6,490 bases of DNA from Methylotetracoccus sp. (GTDB lineage Bacteria; Pseudomonadota; Gammaproteobacteria; Methylococcales; Methylococcaceae). Every line of letters starts with the position of its first letter. Within the stretch, counting starts at the first letter, position 1. The notes beneath the pieces were generated by a model. The model saw only the letters and a program-made list of their open reading frames with translations. It was not told the DNA's origin and searched no databases. Positions 1 to 5,330 of the stretch are shown here, in pieces. The DNA lies in assembly GCA_025458755.1 (NCBI GenBank), contig JALORT010000124.1:1-6490 (forward strand). The letters run 5' to 3'. A program made the translations under genes and the position numbers.

Positions 1-944
1 AGCGGACGCAAGAGAATTCCAGCGATGATCAGGAGTCCCGAGGTGAACTCCACCAATGCCATCACCAGCGTAAACATCTCGGGGGCCGAAGACAGCAGTG
101 GGACCTGGTAGAGACTTACGATTCCGAGCGTCAGATTCGGCTGGAGGATTTTGTAGGAAACGGCCAAGTAGAAGATATTGATGCCCGTCAACACCCGCAT
201 GATGGCCTGCGCGCGCTGCCGCGGCTGCGCGGCCAACCGCTCCTGCCAATCCAGCAGGCTCGGATGAGTAGGCATCGGCACGAAATAACTGCCTGGACCC
301 TGCATCAGCAGATAGATCGCCACGCCGACCAGCGCCCCGGCATAGGCGAACATGGCATCTTGAAATAGCAGCGTACTGAGCAACGCAAGAACTAACAGCG
401 CGGCCGCACAACATCGAACATAGATCCCGAACAGGAATCCCAGTCCGAGCAGCAATTCCACCCATTCGAAACCCCTGCCGATGGGCCCCACTAGACTGAG
501 TTCGAGATCGGGGGCAAACAGCGTCGGAGACGCGAAGCGTTCAATGCCGACCCGCGGCTCCAACCCCAGAGCCGAAGAGATCAGTATCCACGCGAGACAG
601 AAGCGCAGTATCGGCGCGACATGATCGCCGTACGAGCCCAGTCTCGCCTGCAGATCCGGAAACAGTTCGCGTGCGCCGGTGAAGCCCAAACGAATCCAAC
701 CGACCGTGAACAGCGCGAACGCGGAAATCAGCGCCACGTTCAGCGCCGACAAGTCCGTGTAGAGCCCGGGCAGCGGCTTGCCGTTCCACTCGGCGATCTG
801 TTCCGGGGTCAAGATCCACCGCTCGTGAGCCTGCAACGCATCCGCCCAAAAAATCACGGCGCTCAGAAGCACCGTCGCAGCAACGAGCCTGCTGCCGGCG
901 AGCAAACGGATCATGGCCAACAACGCTGAAAGGATTTGGGACAT
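1..944 (-). CDS. DoxX-like polytopic inner-membrane protein (partial, C-terminus off the window)
   Basis: An uninterrupted minus-strand frame runs from ATG at 944 to the left edge (314 codons, no stop). The product begins MSQILSALLAMIRLLAG. Hydrophobic stretches lie at about residues 5-37, 67-88, 108-127, 161-194, 197-215, 250-267 and 288-312, so it is a multi-pass membrane protein. A short polar loop with AHERWILTP follows the first segment. Two stretches resemble the DoxX signature (Glu, a Gly/Leu-rich helix, then Arg): ELLLGLGFLFGIYVR at 163-177 and VEFTSGLLIIAGILLR at 298-313. DoxX proteins are small four-helix membrane proteins tied to quinol or sulfur redox chemistry; this one is at least twice as long. 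The start is uncertain: no strong Shine-Dalgarno precedes 944. An in-frame ATG at 992 would add 16 polar residues, and Met11 (914) is another option; an in-frame stop lies at 996-998. That it is coding is well supported; the family call is inference from motif shape. Confidence 0.8.
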   Translation of the reverse strand, partial: MSQILSALLAMIRLLAGSRLVAATVLLSAVIFWADALQAHERWILTPEQIAEWNGKPLPGLYTDLSALNVALISAFALFTVGWIRLGFTGARELFPDLQARLGSYGDHVAPILRFCLAWILISSALGLEPRVGIERFASPTLFAPDLELSLVGPIGRGFEWVELLLGLGFLFGIYVRCCAAALLVLALLSTLLFQDAMFAYAGALVGVAIYLLMQGPGSYFVPMPTHPSLLDWQERLAAQPRQRAQAIMRVLTGINIFYLAVSYKILQPNLTLGIVSLYQVPLLSSAPEMFTLVMALVEFTSGLLIIAGILLRP

Positions 945-1181
945 CGTCTTGAACTGCGGGTGATCTGCGGTCGGACTGCAAGGCAGCGGCATGCGTTATC
1001 GCCATACTCGACGTGAAGCAGCAGCGGGGCAGTTCGTCGCGCCAGCCCAAAATCTGGCCGCTTCGCGGGTGCGATTGTACCGCGCTCAACTCCCGCTGCT
1101 CCATAGCGACAGCCGACCCGTCCAGACACCCCGCTTCGACAGGGCTCCCGCAAAGTGACTTGACGCCGTGTAGGATCCCTT

Positions 1182-1430
1182 GTGTTGGGCCTTCCGCCCG
1201 GTTCCCGCGCGGACTCCAAACATCCGGTTCAACGGCTAATCCGCGAAAATGCGCGAATCAACTCCGCCGTGGCTCGAGCAGTGACGCCGCCTCGCGCTAT
1301 CGCTCCTGTCGCGGTGGACATGTGCGCCGGATTCATAGTCCTGCTGAAGTGGCAGCGAAATGGGCGGATGGTCGCTGCACTCCGAATCCGTTACGGTCTT
1401 GCTTTGGATGCGTCTCGCCTTGGCACGTAG
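1182..1430 (+). CDS. Candidate small hypothetical protein directly upstream of a terminator
   Basis: An 82-codon frame starts at GTG (1182) and ends at TAG (1428-1430). I do not recognise the product; it has no signal peptide, and its middle (about residues 39-57) contains VAVDMCAGFIVLLKWQ, a weakly hydrophobic patch. The point in its favour is position: a hairpin followed by six T begins two bases after the stop codon, as expected for the end of a transcription unit. Against it are the absence of a convincing Shine-Dalgarno before the GTG and the overlap with a longer frame on the same strand (1013-1630). It may also be a fragment of a decayed gene, or the terminator may belong to a non-coding RNA. 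Low confidence. Confidence 0.25.
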   Translation: MLGLPPGSRADSKHPVQRLIRENARINSAVARAVTPPRAIAPVAVDMCAGFIVLLKWQRNGRMVAALRIRYGLALDASRLGT

Positions 1431-1432
1431 AC

Positions 1433-1458
1433 AAGCCCTCAAAATGTCGGGCTTTTTT
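1433..1458 (+). terminator. Intrinsic (Rho-independent) terminator-like hairpin
   Basis: The perfect six-base inverted repeat AAGCCC (1433-1438) and GGGCTT (1449-1454) encloses a ten-base loop. The right arm runs into a six-T tract at 1453-1458. This is the classical plus-strand terminator layout. It begins two bases after the stop codon of the candidate ORF at 1182-1430. The stem is short with a fairly large loop, so efficiency may be modest. Confidence 0.5.
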
Positions 1459-1472
1459 CGAAGTGCGCCACT

Positions 1473-1490
1473 TCACACACTCCCGTGTGA
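1473..1490. repeat. Short inverted repeat
   Basis: TCACAC (1473-1478) is repeated in inverse as GTGTGA (1485-1490). An alternative pairing is CACAC with GTGTG around a TCCC loop. It lies 15 bases after the T tract of the hairpin at 1433-1458. It could be a second weak stem or a protein-binding site. A six-base match can easily arise by chance. Confidence 0.2.
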
Positions 1491-1563
1491 TTACCCACAG
1501 CCATACGCCCCTTGCGACCGCCTCGAATCGCTTCAAGCCTAGCGGAAATAGGGCTTTGTACCG

Positions 1564-2097
1564 TTGGCACGCCGATTGCTTGTGTTTCCATGGCCGAGCA
1601 GCAGCCAAGGCTGTATTCTCGAGTCTGTAACAACTTGCTTCAACAGTTTCCAGTCGCGAGGCTGCTTTAAACATTTCTGCCAACACGCTTCCAGTCATTG
1701 CTTCCCGGGATGCCAATGGTTAGCTGCTGTGCTGGGCACGGTTATGAGCTGTGCAATGCGCGTGGCTGTCGGCGCCCATGCGGGCCTTGGAGCCGGGTGG
1801 TTGGCGATCGTTCCGAGGACAGCGAAACGGCGCCTGTGTGTTTCAGCCGTAACGGACCTTGCCAAGATTTTTTCCGCGCGGCATGCAGTTGCCATGCGGG
1901 GCTGCGTACGGGGCTTTTTTGCCGTGGCGACGCAGAGCAACATTCTCGCGATAAGCAGTAACTTGACCCTGGCGCATTCCCGGGCCTGTATTCAGAGACG
2001 CGAATTTCAGCTGCATGCAAGCGCGAAGGGAGGCGTCGAGGGCAGCCGGTCCGGGAATAAGGTGTATTGCCGCCATCTGTGCCGTCTGCCGGTCTAG
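1564..2097 (+). CDS. Uncertain 177-codon hypothetical reading frame, possibly mobile-element-associated
   Basis: This frame opens at 1564 (the first listed codon is a TTG) and ends at TAG 2095-2097. I cannot assign a domain. The product is rich in Ala, Cys, Arg and Ser. The stretch GAHAGLGAGWLAIVPRTAKR (about residues 70-89) and a later segment RGFFAVATQS read like protein, while the first 50 residues do not. Its general look recalls the small, poorly defined Ash/Icd-like frames seen near P4-type phage satellites. That is a memory-based impression with no alignment behind it, and no integrase, primase or att site is nearby. The frame could equally be chance, a structured RNA, or a relic. Confidence 0.2.
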   Translation: MARRLLVFPWPSSSQGCILESVTTCFNSFQSRGCFKHFCQHASSHCFPGCQWLAAVLGTVMSCAMRVAVGAHAGLGAGWLAIVPRTAKRRLCVSAVTDLAKIFSARHAVAMRGCVRGFFAVATQSNILAISSNLTLAHSRACIQRREFQLHASAKGGVEGSRSGNKVYCRHLCRLPV

Positions 2098-2178
2098 GTT
2101 CCGGGGCGCGAGGCACCAATCTCAAGGGTCGGAATAACACCGTTTCACTGTCCGGACTGTCTGGGTACCTATTGCAGG

Positions 2179-2523
2179 GTGCAGGACGATGAGATTCTGC
2201 AAAGGCAACCGGCAAATCCCGGCGCCATCGAAAGCCCTCAGGGATTCCGAATCGGTCAGCGTAACGTGCGGGTCAAGTGGGTCATCGATGGCGGCGAACT
2301 GACGCGGTGCAATCACCCGGTTATCGTACCGCCCCTGGGCCTCGAGTTTGATATGGTGGAGAGCGCACAAGTTGTCGACTTCATGCCCCCACTGGCCGTT
2401 ACCTTCGCCTGGAGTTGGTGGATGGGGATGAGTCCGGGGATGTTTGTGGTGGAGGAGAACGTGGCAAGTTCAGCCTCCGCCGCGCACGCATCCCCGACCG
2501 AGGAAACGCAACCCAGCCGTTAA
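2179..2523 (+). CDS. Uncertain 114-codon hypothetical reading frame
   Basis: A GTG at 2179 opens a frame ending at TAA 2521-2523; the frame is open upstream as far as the stop at 2095-2097. The middle of the product (about residues 15-65) has a balanced, protein-like composition, including VRVKWVIDGGELTRC. The C-terminal third turns low-complexity (SSASAAHASPTEETQ). No family is recognised. The opposite strand, in the same codon register, also has an open frame (2370 down to 2122) with protein-like composition (for example RYDNRVIAPRQFAAIDD), so the coding strand, if any, cannot be decided by eye. It may be a fragment of a decayed gene on either strand. Confidence 0.2.
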   Translation: MQDDEILQRQPANPGAIESPQGFRIGQRNVRVKWVIDGGELTRCNHPVIVPPLGLEFDMVESAQVVDFMPPLAVTFAWSWWMGMSPGMFVVEENVASSASAAHASPTEETQPSR

Positions 2524-2785
2524 AGGCGACTGGCAGAAGGCGTTGCAACATCGGATGCAGTGCTGGCTCGCAAACGTCCAAGTCGCGATTGCAGCATGCC
2601 TGCCCTTTGTCCTCGGGCATAAACCCGCACCCGGCAGCCAAGAATCGACGGGGGCTATGCGCAGTCCGCGTGTTGATGGCTTTTTTGTTGCCGAAACCTG
2701 GTACTAACTTGCCTGGTCCGACGAGGCCATGACAAACAAAGCGCTTTATCTGGCATCAAGATGAAGCTCGAATATTGCAATTGAC

Positions 2786-2790
2786 GAGGA
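2786..2790 (+). promoter_or_regulatory. Ribosome binding site of the response-regulator gene
   Basis: GAGGA sits seven bases before the GTG at 2798, ideal spacing for a Shine-Dalgarno. The alternative ATG at 2804 would lie 13 bases from this motif, though AGAAG at 2794-2798 could serve it with a five-base spacer. The spacing of the stronger motif favours GTG 2798. Confidence 0.5.
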
Positions 2791-2797
2791 CTTAGAA

Positions 2798-3517
2798 GTG
2801 ACTATGCCTGAGGATCGGAAACGAATCCTCGTGGTGGACGACGATGCGGAGCTACGGGAACTGGTGATGGACTACCTCAATCGCAGCGGTTACCAGGCAG
2901 ACGGCGTGGGCGACGGTGCGGCGCTGCGTGCCGCATACAGCCGAAACGCCGCAAACCTGGTGGTACTGGATGTGATGCTACCTGGCGAGGATGGCTTGAG
3001 TCTGCTGCGCTGGCTGCGGGAGCACGATCGCCTGCCCGTTATCATCATCTCCGCGCGGGGCGATGAGGTGGATCGGGTGGTAGGACTAGAACTAGGTGCG
3101 GACGATTATCTGTCGAAGCCGTTCGGGCCGCGCGAACTCCTCGCTCGGGTGCGCGCGGTCCTCCGCCGCACCGGCGGCACCGAAACCGGGCAAGAGACTC
3201 GGACGCTGCCTTTTGGCCCGTTTCATCTGCATCTGAACACTCATACGCTGACGCGCAATGGCACCGAAATTCCATTGACGGCGGGCGAGTTTGACTTACT
3301 TCATGTTCTGCTGGAGCTCCCCAACCAGGTGCTGTCGCGCGATCATCTCCTCAGCATCCTGAAGGGTTATGCGCTCTCGCCTTTCGACCGGAGCATCGAT
3401 GTCCGGGTCACTCGGCTGCGCCGTAAGATCGAACCCAGGCCGGAATCTCCCATTTATCTCCGCACGATTTGGGGCGAGGGGTACCTATTCACCCCCGGCG
3501 GGCACGCGCACGCATGA
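2798..3517 (+). CDS. OmpR-family two-component response regulator (winged-helix DNA-binding)
   Basis: A complete 239-residue cytoplasmic transcription factor, the usual length for the OmpR family. The receiver domain (about residues 8-125) has the acidic pair D15/D16, phospho-acceptor D58 in VVLDVMLPGEDGLS, the switch Ser at 85, and K107 in SKPFGPRELLARVRAVLRR. The C-terminal winged-helix domain (about 137-232) carries LTAGEFDLLHVL, the recognition-helix signature FDRSIDVRVTRLRRKIE, and the wing hairpin IWGEGYLFTPG. These closely resemble E. coli OmpR, so an OmpR orthologue or near paralogue is likely, but the DNA target is not shown. GTG 2798 is chosen for its GAGGA; the ATG two codons later is a fair alternative. 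The stop TGA overlaps the ATG of the downstream kinase, so the two are translationally coupled and the kinase is the evident phospho-donor. Confidence 0.97.
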   Translation: MTMPEDRKRILVVDDDAELRELVMDYLNRSGYQADGVGDGAALRAAYSRNAANLVVLDVMLPGEDGLSLLRWLREHDRLPVIIISARGDEVDRVVGLELGADDYLSKPFGPRELLARVRAVLRRTGGTETGQETRTLPFGPFHLHLNTHTLTRNGTEIPLTAGEFDLLHVLLELPNQVLSRDHLLSILKGYALSPFDRSIDVRVTRLRRKIEPRPESPIYLRTIWGEGYLFTPGGHAHA

Positions 3518-4908
3518 GTCGACGCCCGTCCTTGTTTGCGCAGGCCGCGCTGACCATCGCGGGTGGGCTACTGGTGTTTCAGCTCGTCGCTGGGCTGGCG
3601 ATCTTCTTTAACTTAGTGTTGCCGTTGGCTTACCGCTCCGCGGACGATCTCGCGGACCTCTTGGTTCTGGCGGCCCGGGTCTGGGTCGAAATGCCGCCCG
3701 AACAGCGCCCGGTTTTTGAGGCGGAACTCCGCACCGAACATCGGCTTAGATTGCTGGAAGCCCCAGCGCCGCTGGCCGCGGACTCTCAGTCTTACCCGTA
3801 TGCCGCATTCCTTCGCCAGGCGCTGTCGGCTCATGTGGGCGCTGGTCCTTCAGTTCGTGTATCGGAAATCGGTCACGAGCACTTTCAGGTGGAGTTTTTT
3901 CGGGAAGGTCACCGGCTGCGGTTCGAGTTTTCCAAAACCAAGGTCGTGCCCCGCCCCAGCCTGGCCCTGGCCTGGATTGTGGCCGCCGGCTTGCTCGCAA
4001 CCTTTGTCTTGGCTTGGCTCTTGGCCCGGCGGGTCACCGCGCCCGTCGCACGCTTCGCGGAGGCCGCTCGGCTGATCGGCAAGGGCGACCGGCTGGCTCC
4101 ATTGCCGGAAACCGGTGAGGCGGAATTTGCCGACTTGGCCCGCATCTTCAATGCAACCGCCGGTCAGCTTCAAGCGCGACGCGAGAACCAGACCACCTTA
4201 CTAGCCGGTGTATCCCATGACCTGCGGAGCCCGTTGGGGCGCATGAAAATGGCCTTGGGACTGCTCGGCGAGGAGGTTTCCTCACCGCTGGTAGCGCGTC
4301 TGGAACGCGACGTTATGGAAATGGACAGGCTTATCGGCGCCCAACTGGAACTCGCCCGGGCTCGGGAACGTGAACCACCGGAAACGACGGACATCGACGC
4401 GGTCTTGGCCGAAGCGATTTCAGCCGCCGAGGCTCAGGCTCCGGAACGATCGCTGCGGCTATCGGTGCGCGGCTCTACCTGCGTGGAACAGATCGCCCCA
4501 GTGTCGTTGCGACGGAGCGTCGACAACCTACTCGCGAATGCTTCGCGCTATGGCGGCGAGGGTCGGATCGACGTGGTCCGCCGGCGCCTCCGGGGAATGA
4601 TTTTCATCGGTGTCCGCGACCGTGGCCCCGGTATTCCTCCGGAGTTGGCCGAGACCGTGTTTCGGCCTTTCTATCGAATCGAATCCTCCCGTAGCCGAAC
4701 GACCGGCGGCAGCGGTTTGGGCCTCGCGATCACCCGTCAACTTGCGGAGACCCAGGGCTGGCGCGTGGGCTTCAAAGCCCGTCGGCGGGGAGGCGTAAGC
4801 GCATGGTTGATGATCCCGCCGTCGGAACTGAAGGATCCGAAAGCCTCAGAAGGCCTGTATCGTTCCAGCGCTTCGAAGCGGGTTGCAGGCGGACCGCCGA
4901 GGAACTGA
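3514..4908 (+). CDS. EnvZ-like membrane sensor histidine kinase
   Basis: A complete 464-residue kinase, near the 450 residues of E. coli EnvZ. In order: TM1 at about residues 11-37, a periplasmic sensor region of about 110 residues, TM2 at about 149-172, a HAMP linker (about 173-222), a dimerisation/phospho-acceptor domain with H-box AGVSHDLRSPLGRMKMAL (phospho-His about 235), and an ATP-binding domain. The latter has the N box SVDNLLANASRYG (Asn about 338 and 342), G1 DRGPGIP (Asp about 369), F box FRPFYRIESS and G2 TGGSGLGLAI (about 397-406). All catalytic motifs are present, so an active kinase is expected to phosphorylate the preceding regulator at D58. ATG 3514 overlaps the regulator's stop as ATGA; an in-frame start at 3469 would lie inside the regulator gene and is unlikely. 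A polar tail of about 25 residues follows the catalytic core. The periplasmic domain does not reveal the signal. Confidence 0.96.
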   Translation: MSRRPSLFAQAALTIAGGLLVFQLVAGLAIFFNLVLPLAYRSADDLADLLVLAARVWVEMPPEQRPVFEAELRTEHRLRLLEAPAPLAADSQSYPYAAFLRQALSAHVGAGPSVRVSEIGHEHFQVEFFREGHRLRFEFSKTKVVPRPSLALAWIVAAGLLATFVLAWLLARRVTAPVARFAEAARLIGKGDRLAPLPETGEAEFADLARIFNATAGQLQARRENQTTLLAGVSHDLRSPLGRMKMALGLLGEEVSSPLVARLERDVMEMDRLIGAQLELARAREREPPETTDIDAVLAEAISAAEAQAPERSLRLSVRGSTCVEQIAPVSLRRSVDNLLANASRYGGEGRIDVVRRRLRGMIFIGVRDRGPGIPPELAETVFRPFYRIESSRSRTTGGSGLGLAITRQLAETQGWRVGFKARRRGGVSAWLMIPPSELKDPKASEGLYRSSASKRVAGGPPRN

Positions 4909-5206
4909 CCCGGCCCCAACGGCAAAAAGCGAATGACAAACGTGGCCGAGTGCATCGCCGCCCTCAGAACAAACTCACGGTGTCGCCGAGGACTATGGGA
5001 GCAAGCTCGGAATACGGGTTCAGGCGCGAGCAAAAGCCTAGCACGGATAGAAGGTGAAGGCGCACGGCGCTGAGACAAACCGCGACCGGGTCGGCAAGGT
5101 GAGGCGACAGCAGGCGTTGGATCTTTTCAAGAACGCCAAACAGCAGAAAAACAGCAAAGACAAAGAAATGCAATTCACAGGATTTCGGTACTTGACGGCA
5201 GAAGGC
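4909..5206. other. Convergent intergenic stretch with no convincing gene
   Basis: Nearly 300 bases lie between the end of the kinase gene and the end of the broken ccmG stub. Reading the minus strand, where the rest of ccmG should be, I find no thioredoxin Cys-X-X-Cys motif and no WASWC-like segment. A minus-strand frame at 4964-5173 starts HFFVFAVFLLFGVLEKIQ, which could mimic a membrane anchor, but it continues without recognisable features. No strong hairpin plus T tract is visible for either convergent unit. Confidence 0.5.
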
Positions 5207-5330
5207 TCATAGAAGCATGGGTTGCCCGATCACAGGTGAAGGCACTTTTTCCCTGGGATCCAGTCGCAAGCCGACGGCGAGGACTATCAGTTAAGATGCA
5301 GAAGACGGCGAGCGGCAAGACGTAGCGCAT
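5207..5330 (-). pseudogene. ccmG: Broken 5' remnant of ccmG/dsbE, cytochrome c maturation thiol-disulfide oxidoreductase
   Basis: On the minus strand, ATG at 5330 opens MRYVLPLAVFCIL, a typical signal-anchor start, directly at the end of ccmF, where ccmG normally sits. In that frame the sequence then turns to nonsense (TDSPRRRLATG) and stops at 5175-5177. Removing one A at 5291/5292 restores LIVLAVGLRLDPREKVPSP and VIGQP, which match the conserved CcmG leader (GLRLDPREVPSPLIGKP in typical proteins). Even then a TGA at 5207-5209 follows after PMLL. The thioredoxin domain, about 130 residues with the CXXC pair that reduces apocytochrome c, is missing. An intact CcmG is about 180 residues anchored in the inner membrane. 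Loss of function here is clear from sequence; a sequencing error could explain the single-base shift but not the missing domain. Confidence 0.75.

Larger units (their letters stand above)
945..2797. other. Long gene-poor region between the DoxX-like gene and the two-component operon
   Basis: About 1.85 kb separates two divergently transcribed genes. Several short frames overlap here on both strands, but none has a recognised domain, and their translations are rich in Arg, Cys, His and Ser, as is typical of non-coding GC-rich DNA. Visible structure is limited to a terminator-like hairpin at 1433-1458, a small inverted repeat at 1473-1490, and GGCTTTTTT tracts at 1450-1458, near 1911-1920 and near 2677-2686. 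I see no tRNA or rRNA gene, CRISPR array, transposase or integrase. Candidate small genes inside it are listed separately at low confidence. Decayed genes or a mobile-element remnant would explain it. Confidence 0.6.

Noticed and set aside
541..1219. Minus-strand frames at 541-1104 and 911-1219, and plus-strand frame 621-929
   Set aside because: They lie in or next to the DoxX-like gene in other frames; only the frame from 944 gives regular hydrophobic helices and stays open to the window edge.
945..1430. tRNA-like stretch near GGTTCAACGGCTAATCCGC
   Set aside because: No acceptor or anticodon stems could be paired around it and the T-loop sequence does not fit.
1890..1925. GGGGCTTTTTTG tract as an intrinsic terminator
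   Set aside because: The upstream GGGGC copy is a direct, not inverted, repeat, and no matching left arm (AGCCCC) is present nearby.
2636..2690. TGGCTTTTTTGTTGCC as an intrinsic terminator
   Set aside because: The only complementary arm (AGCCA) is about 36 bases upstream, leaving an overlong loop and a weak five-base stem.
3045..4394. Antisense and out-of-frame ORFs across the regulator and kinase genes
   Set aside because: Shadows of genes with complete, motif-verified domains; their products are low-complexity and unrecognisable.
4803..5078. Plus-strand 84-codon frame 4803-5057 and minus-strand frame 4737-5078
   Set aside because: Largely overlap the kinase 3' end, with Arg/Gln/Ser-rich products and no recognisable domain.
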